From Alteromonas macleodii ATCC 27126 (lineage in GTDB: Bacteria > Pseudomonadota > Gammaproteobacteria > Enterobacterales > Alteromonadaceae): DNA of 64,000 bases. The notes below the pieces were generated by a model. That model saw only the letters and a program-made list of their open reading frames with translations. It was not told the origin of the DNA and searched no databases. A program made the translations under genes and the position numbers. Below are positions 27,464 to 37,481 of this stretch, piece after piece (within the stretch, counting starts at the first letter, position 1; each line of letters opens with the position of its first letter). Where the stretch lies: positions 1,302,001 through 1,366,000 of the forward strand of contig NC_018632.1 in assembly GCF_000172635.2 (NCBI RefSeq). Direction: 5' to 3'.

Positions 27464-27855
27464 ATAACGGATTCTCTCTGTTCACTTGTTGAAAAAAATA
27501 ATAGAAGTTTTTTCTGTCGGTACTCGCGTACGAGTGGGCGATGGTTTGTTGTTATTCTTATTCGCGTGCCCCTGAATGTGCCAGTCTGACAGGAAATTGC
27601 AAGTACATTATGATGAGAAAATGGAAATTCTTATTCCATTTATCCCAAAATAGCCGTTTATTAACATTTTTATCCTAATTCCATGCAAAGGTAAGCATTA
27701 TGAATGCGGTAAGCAGTGCTTAAAATAGAGGGAAGTGAGTTCAAATGTAGAGGGTAGTAAATTAATGCGGGTCAATAAAAAAGGGTTTCACGAAGAAACC
27801 CTTTATTAACGATAAAGAAGACGCGGCCTTCTTTGCGTTTTTACGTCAAGGTGAT
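27464..27855. other. Intergenic region upstream of asnB
   Basis: About 390 bp. It should hold the asnB promoter near 27470-27600 and, at the other end, hairpins for the M28 lipoprotein gene. No coding frame or riboswitch-like structure was recognised. Confidence 0.4.
27774..27804 (-). terminator. Terminator of the M28 lipoprotein gene
   Basis: On the minus strand, AAAGGGTTTC-TTCGTG-AAACCCTTT followed by a T-rich tract. A second hairpin (about 27813-27835) lies between it and the stop codon. Confidence 0.75.
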
Positions 27856-29523
27856 TTAGTTTTGGCGCTGGAACTCGCTTGCTTCATTCCACTTCGGCCA
27901 AGCCTCTGCATTTGCAACACCTACACCCACATCAAACAGCATTTGCGTGTCTTGTACGATACCGCTTAAATCCCAATCGTCACGATACTGATCGCACACT
28001 TGGTGATAGCAGCCAGTAACAATAACATTCATACGTTTTCTGTATTTGGCTGTCTCTTCATCTGCTGGTTCATTTCCGCCTTCAGCGTACAGTGCTGGAA
28101 CACCTTGCTTGGCAAAGCTGAAGTGATCTGAGCGGTAGTAGTACCCAGCTTCTGGTCTGTCTTCCTGAGTCAGTGTACGACCTTGCTTAGCCGCAGCGGC
28201 TTCAAGATAGTCTTCCATTTCTGACTTACCCATGCCTACAACGGCAACGTTTTTGGTTTTACCTAATACGTTCATTGCGTCCATGTTGATATTAGCAACC
28301 GTATTTTCAATCGGAATAACAGGATTGCTTGCATAATATTTACTGCCTAACAGCCCTTGCTCTTCAGCAGTTACTACTAAAAATGATACCGAGCGTTTTG
28401 GTGCAGGCGTCAACTCTGAGTATGCTTTGGCCATGGCTAGAATAGCCGCAGTGCCCGTGGCATTATCATGAGCGCCATTATAGATTTGGTCGCCTTCTTT
28501 GCTCTCATCTTTACCCAAATGATCCCAATGTGCCGTGTAGATAATATGCTCATCAGGAAACTCTGCGCCCGGCAGAGTCGCGATAACGTTGTTGCTCTCT
28601 GACTTTTTGAAGGTGTTGTTAACCGTAACCGATGCTTTGATACCCATTGCTTTGTTGTAAGGACCTTGCATGGCGTTTGCTTTCTCTTGGTCAAAGTCCA
28701 GCCCTGCATCAGCAAACACTTTTTTCGCCGCATCTAACGTTAACCAACCTTCAACAGCCACACGACTTGCTCCTTTGTCGGCACTTACTAGGCCGTACTG
28801 CGGACCGCTCCAGCTGTTAGCAACAACTGACCAGCCGTAAGAGGCAGGGGCTGTTTCGTGAACAATAATGGCGCCAGCAGCGCCCTGACGGCTCGCTTCT
28901 TCATATTTGTAGCTCCAACGACCGTAGTAGGTCATCGTTGTGCCTTGAAACTTACCACTTTCTGGATTTTCAAATCCCGGGTCATTAATTAGCATGACCA
29001 CGGTTTTGCCTTCAACATCTAACCCTTCGTAGTCGTTCCAGTCGTACTCTGGTGCATTCACACCATAGCCAACGAAGACTAATTCTGAATCTTCGAGCGA
29101 CACTGAGCTCTGTTCTCGCTTAGAAGAGGCAACCATTTGCTCTTTATACGCGAAGTTATTGTCGCCAATAGTCATGGTCATATCTGGGTCAGCAGTAATT
29201 TCCATAAGGGCTACTTTTTGTAAAAAGCTATCCCCGTTACCCGGTTTAAGCCCCGCTTTGGTAAATTCACTAACCAAGTATTCAATGGTTTTCTTTTCAC
29301 CTTCAGTCGTCGGTAAACGGCCCTCAAACTCATCTGAAGACAGTACCTTTAATGGCTCACGAATATCGGCGTCTGTAATATTGTTGTAAACACTGTCAAA
29401 GTTAGACGCCACAGGCATCTCTTTTTTCGCAGACTGATCTTGTGACGCGCTGTCGTTGTTAGGTGTGCAAGCACTTACGCCCAGAAGGGTAGGTACAAGC
29501 AATGGCAAAAACATTTTTTTCAT
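27856..29523 (-). CDS. M28-family zinc peptidase, predicted lipoprotein
   Basis: 555 residues. Lipoprotein signal peptide with lipobox LSAC (Cys19), so probably membrane-anchored and facing the periplasm or cell surface. A PA domain (about 130-290) is inserted before the end of the catalytic core. Zinc-site motifs: YTAHWDHLG, YNGAHDNATGTAAIL, TAEEQGLLGSKYYA, NINMDAMNVLG and YRSDHFSFAKQGVPAL, giving the full clan MH ligand set. It is a distant paralogue of the secreted M28 enzyme at 10136-11554. Likely an aminopeptidase for scavenged peptides; specificity unknown. Confidence 0.9.
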   Translation of the reverse strand: MKKMFLPLLVPTLLGVSACTPNNDSASQDQSAKKEMPVASNFDSVYNNITDADIREPLKVLSSDEFEGRLPTTEGEKKTIEYLVSEFTKAGLKPGNGDSFLQKVALMEITADPDMTMTIGDNNFAYKEQMVASSKREQSSVSLEDSELVFVGYGVNAPEYDWNDYEGLDVEGKTVVMLINDPGFENPESGKFQGTTMTYYGRWSYKYEEASRQGAAGAIIVHETAPASYGWSVVANSWSGPQYGLVSADKGASRVAVEGWLTLDAAKKVFADAGLDFDQEKANAMQGPYNKAMGIKASVTVNNTFKKSESNNVIATLPGAEFPDEHIIYTAHWDHLGKDESKEGDQIYNGAHDNATGTAAILAMAKAYSELTPAPKRSVSFLVVTAEEQGLLGSKYYASNPVIPIENTVANINMDAMNVLGKTKNVAVVGMGKSEMEDYLEAAAAKQGRTLTQEDRPEAGYYYRSDHFSFAKQGVPALYAEGGNEPADEETAKYRKRMNVIVTGCYHQVCDQYRDDWDLSGIVQDTQMLFDVGVGVANAEAWPKWNEASEFQRQN

Positions 29524-29593
29524 TGTTAGTCTCTGTTTGCTCTACAATACTTGCTCAGTATAGAGAAAACCCCAGAGCGAACCAATAGTTGAT

Positions 29594-30463
29594 ATGCAAT
29601 CAGACTCAATCCCTTTCTGTAAAGACTACTTAAAAAAACACGCAAGTTATCCTGTAACCATTCTTTTAGATGAACTCGGTTTAATGAGTCATAGTAAGTT
29701 TCCATCTCCTGATGTGCTAAATGAACTTACATCTAGATATCACAAGCAATGGACGGGGCCTGTATTTCAAGGACAGAGTCAGTTTTCAGAAGATGAACAG
29801 CGTTACTATGAAACGATTATTAGTGAAGATGGGGTTGTCCCTACCAGAGAGCAAAGCTGGCACGATTTGTTTAATGCACTGATCTGGCTGCAATTTCCCA
29901 AAACAAAATCCTTATTAAATGAACTGCATATAAGCGATATCGAGGCGTACGGCGTAAACCCTCGCACCGCACGTCGCAATCGGATTACCCACTTTGATGA
30001 GTGTGGCGTGGTGCTGGCGATAGAAGAGCCCAAACCAAGTGGCGTTGAATCGCTAGAAGTTTTCCTACAGCAACTGGCCACCCATGAATGGGAACAGGTA
30101 TTTCTAGCAAATCGAGGGCGTTGGCATGCTGAAGTAACGCCCTATGTATTTGGGCATGCGAATTTAGAAATGATGCTGAACCCGTTTATTGGGCTTACTG
30201 GAAAGTGGCTCGCGGTTTCAGTGCCTCAAGGATTTAGTGAGCTCGATAAATGGCAACAACGCGCCGTACTCGACGATGCAATGTCAGCCCGAATTTCAGC
30301 ACTCGATGCTTTTCAGATCACACCGCTCTTAAAGCCCCTTCCTTTGTTAGGCGTGCCTTTATGGCATTCACCGCAGGATGCGAAGTTTTATCAAAATAAA
30401 GATTATTTCAGGCCGTTACGACAAGGGTCTAAGCCAACGAAACAGCTGCCGCTGTGGGTGTAA
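29594..30463 (+). CDS. DUF3025 family protein
   Basis: 289 residues of unknown function. The pattern fits DUF3025: YYETIISEDGVVPTREQSWHDLFNALIWLQFPKTKSLLNELH, then RNRITHFDECGVVL, and a C-terminal LPLLGVPLWHSPQ. The highly conserved WHDLFNAL suggests a buried functional core, but no catalytic motif can be named. No signal peptide or membrane segment. The TAA stop lies at the very tip of an inverted-repeat element. Confidence 0.85.
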   Translation: MQSDSIPFCKDYLKKHASYPVTILLDELGLMSHSKFPSPDVLNELTSRYHKQWTGPVFQGQSQFSEDEQRYYETIISEDGVVPTREQSWHDLFNALIWLQFPKTKSLLNELHISDIEAYGVNPRTARRNRITHFDECGVVLAIEEPKPSGVESLEVFLQQLATHEWEQVFLANRGRWHAEVTPYVFGHANLEMMLNPFIGLTGKWLAVSVPQGFSELDKWQQRAVLDDAMSARISALDAFQITPLLKPLPLLGVPLWHSPQDAKFYQNKDYFRPLRQGSKPTKQLPLWV

Positions 30464-30550
30464 TACCAATCCGCATAGATCATTGCCCACTCAGAAATTA
30501 CGAACATTTTAACTCTCGCTGAGTGGGTAACGATCTATGCGGATTGGTAT
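30463..30550. repeat. 88-bp MITE-like inverted-repeat element
   Basis: Perfect 19-bp terminal inverted repeats, ATACCAATCCGCATAGATC (30463-30481) and its complement (30532-30550), extended inward by an imperfect 13-bp stem (TTGCCCACTCAG / CTGAGTGGGTAA). The unpaired centre (about 30495-30518) contains ATTACGAACATTTTAA. It carries no coding frame. The right 54 bp recur at 8373-8426. It could be a non-autonomous mobile element or a REP-like palindrome. Confidence 0.8.
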
Positions 30551-30775
30551 AAAGATACTTCGTGTGACGACAAAATCTGCAATGATGCTATTCATGGGTA
30601 GTGAAAGAGATGAAAGGGGGCGTCTTTTTAAAGTAAGGCTAAGGTGAGGCTGCGCGGCCAGTTTATAGAAACGCTGTACTAAAACACTGTAATCACAAAC
30701 GTTATATTCATAACTACTGTATTAATAGCACAGCGGATTTTTCGTATAGTGGGCGCGTTACATTCGCAAGGTTAA
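30551..30775. other. Intergenic region without recognisable features
   Basis: About 225 bp between the inverted-repeat element and the end of the Yip1-type gene. No coding frame, terminator or promoter was convincing. Confidence 0.4.
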
Positions 30776-31480
30776 TTAGAACAAGGCGAGGGCAATCAAC
30801 CAAATGCCGTAGATAACAATATAAGGTGCACTTGCAATTAATGCCGCTTTTTTAAGAGAAAAGGCGGTCCATTGAGTAATGCCTACGGTGGCTAAATAAA
30901 TGCCCCAGAATAGCTCTACCCTTAACGCCTGGCCGAAAGCGTACCAAGGCGAGTCCATCGGGATATTCGCAATATACCCAAGGGACGCTGGCGATAAAAT
31001 TGATGGCGCTACTTGATGGTCGCCTGCGAACAACAGTAAAGCAACACCCACTAAACCAGTAAGCACATAAGGCATTGAAAGCCACCAAGCGAAACCATAC
31101 CAGTCGGTAAAGCCATACACATGGCTGTCGTCAGAACGGGTCATTAAATTCACGTACACGGCGTAAATGGCGTTTACGATAATAGGAATAAAAAAGGCAC
31201 CTATAACCGATGACCAAAGCAAAGCATCCCTGGTGAAGAATGCCTTCATTTGCTCTTCTTCTGCCGGACTCATATCCCCTTGCGCGGCAATATTCATCTG
31301 AGCGAACCATTCAATGTCAACGAAGTTTACATACAAGTACTGGGAAACAAGCGAAATAGCCATGATCAAAATAAATGGCATCCAGCTCCAATTGTTGTTT
31401 TCACCTACTGCTTTAAATACGCCATTAGGCTTGAAGAAAATATCGTTACACGCTTGAAAGGGGTTCGTTACATTGTGCAT
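30776..31480 (-). CDS. Yip1-family integral membrane protein
   Basis: 234 residues with about five hydrophobic segments after a short N-terminal soluble stretch (NPFQACNDIFFKPNGVFKAV), an arrangement typical of bacterial Yip1/YIP1-domain proteins. The function of bacterial members is unknown. It is transcribed alone, downstream of the terminator of the cys operon, and has no clear partner. Confidence 0.8.
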   Translation of the reverse strand: MHNVTNPFQACNDIFFKPNGVFKAVGENNNWSWMPFILIMAISLVSQYLYVNFVDIEWFAQMNIAAQGDMSPAEEEQMKAFFTRDALLWSSVIGAFFIPIIVNAIYAVYVNLMTRSDDSHVYGFTDWYGFAWWLSMPYVLTGLVGVALLLFAGDHQVAPSILSPASLGYIANIPMDSPWYAFGQALRVELFWGIYLATVGITQWTAFSLKKAALIASAPYIVIYGIWLIALALF

Positions 31481-31658
31481 CCCTTGCTCCTATTTCGTTT
31501 TTCTTATTACTCTGGCTCTGGGTAAAGCCATGAGTCATTGTTAGCTTACCAACAGGCAGGCAATAAATTGAGTTATAGATTACTGTTGGCTACAGGTGTT
31601 GTACAGCACAACATCTTGATATTTGTAAGAGAAAATGAATGTATTGAAAGGTTATAAA

Positions 31659-31687
31659 TAAAAAAAGGGAAGCGTTCGCTTCCCTTT
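31659..31687 (-). terminator. Terminator of the cys operon
   Basis: On the minus strand, AAAGGGAAGCG-AA-CGCTTCCCTTT followed by a run of T residues, about 70 bp past the SLC13 permease stop codon. Confidence 0.85.
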
Positions 31688-31757
31688 ACGTAATACTGCT
31701 GATTGCTGCTCTATCTTTGGTGATTTTCTATGTCCTCTCAAAACGCGCCGCAAGACC

Positions 31758-33482
31758 TTACAAATAAGTAATATTAAGCAGTGTCAAAACTATGGTGCTA
31801 TACAACAGCGAAATAGGCAGTCCAATTTTTATAAAATGCGAAAACTTATAATTCGCCGCATTATAAACAAGCAAGTTGGTTTGATAGCCGAATGGTGAAA
31901 TAAAACTGGCACTTGCTGCAAATGCTACCGCTAATGCAAATGGCATTAGCGGTGCGCCAATGATTTGCACTAACCCGTAGGCAAACGGGAACATTAACGC
32001 TGCAGCAGCGTTGTTGGTAACGAACTCTGTTAAAACCAGTGTTAGCAAGTAGATGACTAACAATGCTATGAACCAGTCAGTACCCGACAACACCGGCATA
32101 AGTGCCTCGGTGGTTATATTAATAACCCCTGAATTTTCTAATGCGGTTGCCAGGCTTAGCGCGCCTACAATCACTACAATCAAATTCAACGGTAAATTTC
32201 GTTTCATTTCGCCGTTTGACGTTACCCTTACGCCAATTAGCACAGCGGCTAAAAACAGCAGACCAATAGCCAGTGAAATGACATTAGTTGCAGCCAATAA
32301 CACCGTGGAAAGGAAGCCGCCAAGGGTAATCCACTCTTGCTTGTTGGTTAGTGGGCGGGCGATTTTTTGCTCTGACAAAATAAAAAAGTTTTTATTTAAA
32401 TTTTGACGAGTCGCAAAGTCTGGGCCTGTTGCTAAAAGTAAGAAGTCACCTGCTTGAAGCTTTATTTCTCCTAACTTGCCTGACAGCTGCTCTCCATCGC
32501 GGCGAATGGCTACAACAGCCGCATCAAATAGGGCTCTAAAGCCAAGTTTTTTAATGGTTTGCCCAATAACTTGAGCGCGATTGGCAACAACTACCTCGGT
32601 TAAGCTCTCACGCAATACCCCATCGGTCTCAGCAAACATGCTTAGCCCCTTTATGTGGCTAAGGTTATCAAGCTTTTGAACGTTGCCAGAGAAGATCAGT
32701 TTGTCGTTTTCCAGAATGACCAGGTCAGGCCCAACAGGAGATATCAGGTTGCCATTGCGCACCACTTCTACCAAAAAGAGTTCTGGTAAGTTACGTAAAT
32801 GGTTTTGTTCTACGGTTTTGCCTATGAGCTCTGAACCAGATTCCACTTCGGCTTCAACCATATACTCGTGATAGTTATTACTCTTATTGCCAATATGAGG
32901 TAGCAAAGGCAGTAACAAAAACATGAGAAGACCACAGCTTAAACCCGCTACGGTGCCATAAAGTGTGAAGTCAAAAAAGTTAAAGCCTGGATGCCCGTGC
33001 TCTTGCAAAAAGCTGTCTACGATTAGGTTGGTAGACGTACCGATTAAGGTGACCGTACCGCCTAAGATAGCTGCGTATGAGAGCGGGATCAGTAATCGAG
33101 AGGCAGGATGATATTGGTTTTGCTTAATTGGACCAATAAGGCTTGCCACAATAGCAGTATTGTTCAAAAGCGCAGACGATAAAAAGGTCAGTGAAAACAA
33201 GCGCCAATAGGATTGAGTAAAGTTAGCACTTACTAGTTTCCTACCTAGGCGTTTTATTAGCGCTGTTTTATCAATTGCACTGCTTACCAAAAGCAACAAA
33301 ACAAGGGTAATAAGACCCTTGTTTGTTAAATTTAGCAAGATGTCATCAAGAGATAACTGCTGGGTAACCAGTAAAGCTAACACTGCACCAGAAAACACAG
33401 TGGAAGGGCGCTGATTGGTAAAGATCAGCGCGCATATCGTACCGGCAAATACTGCCAGTACGATGAACTGGGTCACATCCAT
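31758..33482 (-). CDS. SLC13-family permease with two RCK-C (TrkA-C) domains
   Basis: 574 residues. Two bundles of membrane helices flank a cytoplasmic loop (about 205-380) with two TrkA-C-like domains, e.g. ELIGKTVEQNHLRNLPELFLVEVVRNG and AQVIGQTIKKLGFRALFDAAVVAIRRDG. The DASS signature regions SSALLNNTAIVASLIGP and TEFVTNNAAAALMFPFA are present. Members with this layout include sodium/sulfate symporters. It is the last gene of cysD-C-Q-N with only a 16-bp gap from cysN, so sulfate uptake for assimilation is the natural inference; no ABC sulfate transporter lies nearby. Confidence 0.88.
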   Translation of the reverse strand: MDVTQFIVLAVFAGTICALIFTNQRPSTVFSGAVLALLVTQQLSLDDILLNLTNKGLITLVLLLLVSSAIDKTALIKRLGRKLVSANFTQSYWRLFSLTFLSSALLNNTAIVASLIGPIKQNQYHPASRLLIPLSYAAILGGTVTLIGTSTNLIVDSFLQEHGHPGFNFFDFTLYGTVAGLSCGLLMFLLLPLLPHIGNKSNNYHEYMVEAEVESGSELIGKTVEQNHLRNLPELFLVEVVRNGNLISPVGPDLVILENDKLIFSGNVQKLDNLSHIKGLSMFAETDGVLRESLTEVVVANRAQVIGQTIKKLGFRALFDAAVVAIRRDGEQLSGKLGEIKLQAGDFLLLATGPDFATRQNLNKNFFILSEQKIARPLTNKQEWITLGGFLSTVLLAATNVISLAIGLLFLAAVLIGVRVTSNGEMKRNLPLNLIVVIVGALSLATALENSGVINITTEALMPVLSGTDWFIALLVIYLLTLVLTEFVTNNAAAALMFPFAYGLVQIIGAPLMPFALAVAFAASASFISPFGYQTNLLVYNAANYKFSHFIKIGLPISLLYSTIVLTLLNITYL

Positions 33483-33498
33483 ATTGCTCCAGTCCTGC

Positions 33499-34914
33499 TT
33501 AAAGTTTACTGATATCCACAGAGTTCCAATGCGGGAAGTGCTTGCGTACTAGTGCATTGAATTCAAGCTCGAACTCAGAGAAGTTTGGCGATGTATGCTG
33601 TGCGTCACCCGCAATTTCGTCAATGATCATACCAGCACCAACAGTGCCGTTGGTCAAGCGATCGATAACGATGAATGAACCGGTAGGGCGGTTGCGTTTA
33701 TACGGGTCGCATGCAACAGGTTGAGTAAACTTAACGTCTACTACACCAATCTCGTTAAGATTTAAGTGCATGGCATCCGTTTCTTCCAACGTGTTCACAT
33801 CAATTTGATTATCGATATGAGCAACTACCCCTGGCGTTGATTTAGTCGCGAACTTAAACAAGTATTGCTTGTTTGGCATTAGCGGCTCTTCAGACATCCA
33901 CACAAGGTGAGTTTTAAATTGCGTGTTAAGCAGTGGCAAGTTGTCTGATTTTACAATCATATCGCCACGAGAGATGTCAATTTCATCTTCTAGCGTTAAC
34001 GTTACTGCTTGAGGTACATAAGCGCGCTCTTGGTCGCCTTCAAACGTAACGACTTGCTTCACCTTTGATTTCTTACCAGAAGGAAGTGCCGTTACTTCAT
34101 CACCAGGTGCAACTTGGCCAGATACCACGGTACCCGCAAAGCCGCGGAAATCTAAGTTAGGGCGGTTAACGTATTGTACAGGGAAGCGAAAATCTTCTAA
34201 GTTATCGTCTTCACCAATTTCAATGTTTTCCAACATTTCCATAAGTGGCGTGCCGTCAAACCATGGTGTCTTTTCGCTCTTGCCTACTACGTTGTCGCCT
34301 TCAAGTGCTGAAATAGGTACGAACTGAATGTCAGGAATATCAAGCTGCTCAGCAAACTTCAGGTAGTCTTCCTGAATTTGCTTGTACACTTCTTCTGAAT
34401 AGTCCATCAAGTCCATTTTGTTGATAGCAACAATAACGTGTTTTATACCTAGAAGAGAAACCAGGAACGAATGACGTTTCGTTTGTACCTTAACGCCGCC
34501 GCGAGCATCAACAAGAATAATAGCAAGGTCGCACGTTGACGCACCGGTTACCATGTTACGGGTGTACTGCTCGTGCCCCGGAGTATCTGCGATAATAAAC
34601 TTACGCTTGTCAGTAGAGAAGTAGCGGTATGCTACGTCGATAGTAATCCCTTGCTCACGCTCAGACTGAAGACCGTCTACAAGAAGGGCAAGGTCAACTT
34701 TCTCGCCGGTAGTGCCCACTTTTTTACTGTCTTTAGTGATAGCTGCAAGTTGGTCTTCATAAATCATTTTAGAATCGTGAAGCAAGCGACCAATTAAGGT
34801 ACTTTTACCGTCGTCTACGCTACCGCAGGTAAGGAAACGTAGCATGTCTTTCTTTTCGTGTTGTTCTAGGTAAGACAGAATGTCCTGTCTCAATAATTCG
34901 TTTTCATTGTTCAT
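33499..34914 (-). CDS. cysN: Sulfate adenylyltransferase subunit 1 (GTPase)
   Basis: GTPase subunit that drives CysD to make adenosine 5'-phosphosulfate from sulfate and ATP. 471 residues. G1 is [16 protein letters not shown]3 [11 protein letters not shown], and G4 NKMD; beta-barrel domains follow, as in EF-Tu relatives. No APS kinase is fused at the C-terminus, consistent with a separate cysC in the operon. It follows cysQ by one base. Confidence 0.97.
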   Translation of the reverse strand: MNNENELLRQDILSYLEQHEKKDMLRFLTCGSVDDGKSTLIGRLLHDSKMIYEDQLAAITKDSKKVGTTGEKVDLALLVDGLQSEREQGITIDVAYRYFSTDKRKFIIADTPGHEQYTRNMVTGASTCDLAIILVDARGGVKVQTKRHSFLVSLLGIKHVIVAINKMDLMDYSEEVYKQIQEDYLKFAEQLDIPDIQFVPISALEGDNVVGKSEKTPWFDGTPLMEMLENIEIGEDDNLEDFRFPVQYVNRPNLDFRGFAGTVVSGQVAPGDEVTALPSGKKSKVKQVVTFEGDQERAYVPQAVTLTLEDEIDISRGDMIVKSDNLPLLNTQFKTHLVWMSEEPLMPNKQYLFKFATKSTPGVVAHIDNQIDVNTLEETDAMHLNLNEIGVVDVKFTQPVACDPYKRNRPTGSFIVIDRLTNGTVGAGMIIDEIAGDAQHTSPNFSEFELEFNALVRKHFPHWNSVDISKL

Positions 34915-34915
34915 G

Positions 34916-35706
34916 TTATGCGCTCACAAGGAAAAAGGGGTTTAACACAGACTCTTTTTGGTTGTACGTAAGAGCGTCAGCGTTGTCATCTAATGGGTTT
35001 TCAGGGTCTAGTACGCTTACGTTTGCGCCTGCCGCTAATGCGACGGCGTGCGCTGCTCCCGTATCCCATTCAGATGTTGGGCCTAATCGAGGGTAAAGAT
35101 GTGCTTCGCCCTCAGCCACCAAGCAAAGCTTCAGTGAGCTACCCATCGCCACAAGCTCGGTTTCACCTTTAAGCTGTGCCAATAAATTCTGAATTTCTGG
35201 GCTTTGGTGAGAACGACTACCTACCACTTTCCACACTTCGGCACCATCGTGCTTACGCGCAGAAATAGCGGTAAATTCGCCATTTACTTCAGTCCACGCA
35301 CCTTCACCAACAATACCTACATAGCTTTTGTTTAGTGCTGGCGCGTAAACCACACCCATGGTCGGTTTACCGTTTTCGATAAGTGCAATATTTACCGTAA
35401 ACTCACCGTTTTCTTAATAAACTCTTTAGTGCCGTCTAGCGGGTCTACCAGCCAGTATGACGACCACGTTTTGCGCTCTTCCCATGAAATATCTGCTGAC
35501 TCTTCAGAAAGAATCGGCAGGTCAGATTCAGCTTCAAGGGCGTTTACGATTACGTTATGTGCGGCAAGGTCAGCTTCTGTTAGCGGGCTGGTATCCTGCT
35601 TTTCATAAATGGCGAAGTCTTTCTCGTAAATGGCCATTATCTTATCGCCAGCTTCTTTGGCGATAGCTAGCACTTTTTGTGCAAGACTATTTAAAGGCTG
35701 TGTCAT
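34916..35706 (-). pseudogene. cysQ: cysQ, 3'(2'),5'-bisphosphate nucleotidase, frameshifted
   Basis: Removes the 3'-phosphate from PAP (and PAPS), the by-product of sulfate reduction. The reading frame is split: 35392-35706 encodes the N-terminal part through the metal site WLVDPLDGTKEFIKK, then runs to a stop; 34916-35359 encodes the rest (MGVVYAP..., SEWDTGAAHAV). Between them the other frame reads GEFTVNIALIENGKPTMGVV, exactly the family sequence. Adding one A to the run at 35409-35412 (AAGAAAACGG on the coding strand) restores one 263-residue frame of normal length. So this is a one-base deletion in a homopolymer: sequencing error, a recent mutation, or ribosomal or polymerase slippage. 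Confidence 0.9.
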
Positions 35707-36302
35707 TACACCAATCCCTTTTCTTGAAGCAAAGCATACAATCGCTCAGCGGTTTGCTCTGCTGGTTCATCCTGATAGGTTAAGTGTACTTCTGGCGCTT
35801 CAGGTGCTTCATAGGCTGAATCAATACCTGTGAAGTCCTTAATTTCACCGCTACGCGCTTTCTTGTATAGCCCTTTCGGGTCGCGTTTTTCACACACTTC
35901 AAGAGGTGTATCGATAAACACTTCTACAAACTCTCCGTCTTCCATTAAGCTGCGGCAATAATCGCGGTCGGCTTTGAAAGGCGAGATAAAAGCGGTAAGC
36001 ACAATGGTACCGGCATCGACAAAAAGTTTAGCGACTTCGCTAATGCGGCGAATGTTTTCAACGCGATCTTTATCGCTGAAACCTAAATCGCCACACAGAC
36101 CGTGGCGCACGTTGTCGCCGTCAAGCAGATAGGTGTGCTTGTTCTGCTCGTGAAGCTTTTTCTCAAGCAGGTTGGCTAATGTCGATTTACCAGAGCCGCT
36201 TAAACCCGTTAGCCAGAATACACGAGGCGTTTGACCAAGCTTTTCAGAGCGGGTGGTCTTGTTTACTTCGTGTTTATGCCAAACAACGTTGTCGGTGGCC
36301 AT
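35706..36302 (-). CDS. cysC: Adenylyl-sulfate kinase
   Basis: Phosphorylates APS to PAPS. 198 residues with the P-loop [15 protein letters not shown] near residue 31, then [20 protein letters not shown] (substrate site), [10 protein letters not shown], and [23 protein letters not shown]. Overlaps the cysD stop and the cysQ start by one base each, showing tight operon packing. Confidence 0.96.
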   Translation of the reverse strand: MATDNVVWHKHEVNKTTRSEKLGQTPRVFWLTGLSGSGKSTLANLLEKKLHEQNKHTYLLDGDNVRHGLCGDLGFSDKDRVENIRRISEVAKLFVDAGTIVLTAFISPFKADRDYCRSLMEDGEFVEVFIDTPLEVCEKRDPKGLYKKARSGEIKDFTGIDSAYEAPEAPEVHLTYQDEPAEQTAERLYALLQEKGLV

Positions 36303-37216
36303 TAGAAGTACCCTTCCATTTTCTTCTTCTCCATAGAGCCTGCGCTGTCATGGTCGATAACTCGGCCCTGACGTTCAGACGTCTTGGTAAGCAGCATTTC
36401 TTGGATAACTTCAGGTAGGGTAGCTGCTTCTGATTCTACCGCACCGGTAAGTGGGTAACAGCCAAGAGTACGGAAACGCACAGAGCGCATCTCTGGTACT
36501 TCACCTTCTTCTAGTGGCATACGGTCGTCGTCAACCATAATAAGAACGCCGTCGCGCTCAACGACAGGGCGAGGCTTAGAAAGGTAAAGTTGCGGAATAT
36601 CGATGTTTTCTAGGTAGATGTATTGCCAGATATCTAGCTCAGTCCAGTTAGACATTGGGAATACACGAATGCTTTCGCCTTTATTAACCTGAGAGTTATA
36701 AATATTCCAAAGCTCTGGACGCTGGTTTTTTGGGTCCCAGCGGTGGTTGCTGTCGCGGAATGAGTAAACACGTTCTTTTGCACGTGATTTTTCCTCGTCG
36801 CGTCGAGCGCCACCAAATGCAGCATCGAACTTATATTTGTTCAGTGCTTGCTTAAGTGCTTGGGTTTTCATGATGTCAGTATGTTTTGCTGAACCGTGGC
36901 TAAATGGGCCAACACCAGCTTCAACACCTTCTTCATTGATGTGAACAAGCAAATCAAAACCGTGCTTCTTAGCTTGTTCGTCACGGAACTTAATCATTTC
37001 ACCAAACTTCCACGTGGTATCTACGTGTAATAGTGGGAAAGGAATTTTGCCGGGCGCGAACGCTTTACGGGCAAGATGAAGCAGTACAGAAGAGTCTTTT
37101 CCTACAGAGTAAAGCATAACTGGGTTTTCAAACTCAGCAGCAACCTCACGGAAAATCTGGATACTCTCGGCTTCGAGTTGTTTCAAATGCGTTACAGACG
37201 GGATACTAGCAGTCAT
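36302..37216 (-). CDS. cysD: Sulfate adenylyltransferase subunit 2
   Basis: Catalytic subunit of ATP sulfurylase, partner of CysN. 304 residues with the PP-loop [17 protein letters not shown] near residue 38, [15 protein letters not shown], and [10 protein letters not shown]. First gene of the five-gene cys operon. The 265-bp gap to putP upstream should contain the promoter; a CysB site was not identified. Confidence 0.97.
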   Translation of the reverse strand: MTASIPSVTHLKQLEAESIQIFREVAAEFENPVMLYSVGKDSSVLLHLARKAFAPGKIPFPLLHVDTTWKFGEMIKFRDEQAKKHGFDLLVHINEEGVEAGVGPFSHGSAKHTDIMKTQALKQALNKYKFDAAFGGARRDEEKSRAKERVYSFRDSNHRWDPKNQRPELWNIYNSQVNKGESIRVFPMSNWTELDIWQYIYLENIDIPQLYLSKPRPVVERDGVLIMVDDDRMPLEEGEVPEMRSVRFRTLGCYPLTGAVESEAATLPEVIQEMLLTKTSERQGRVIDHDSAGSMEKKKMEGYF

Positions 37217-37404
37217 TTTGAAGTCCGAATTTTATGTTATATACAAAAAAGTTATATATGGGTTATTTTTCTGCATAGAACGATAACATATTTAATTTCA
37301 AAAGTAGTATGCGATTTTGCTATTTAAAATAGCTATCTTATTCCAATAAATAAAACTGTCATGCAATTGAAGCATAAGCCACTTTTTTCAAGGCCTATAA
37401 AAAG

Positions 37405-37437
37405 AAAAAAGCCCTGTTTAGTAACATAAACAGGGCT
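37405..37437 (-). terminator. Terminator of putP
   Basis: On the minus strand, GCCCTGTTTATG-TTAC-TAAACAGGGC followed by a T-rich tract, about 45 bp beyond the putP stop codon and before the cysD promoter region. Confidence 0.85.
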
Positions 37438-37481
37438 TGTTATTCACTTTCGTTGCGAATGACTTATTTCGTATCGTTCGC

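Noticed and set aside
34916..35359. Separate 147-residue gene downstream of a short cysQ
   Set aside because: Its sequence is simply the C-terminal part of CysQ; the intervening stretch matches the family in a shifted frame, so it is one broken gene.
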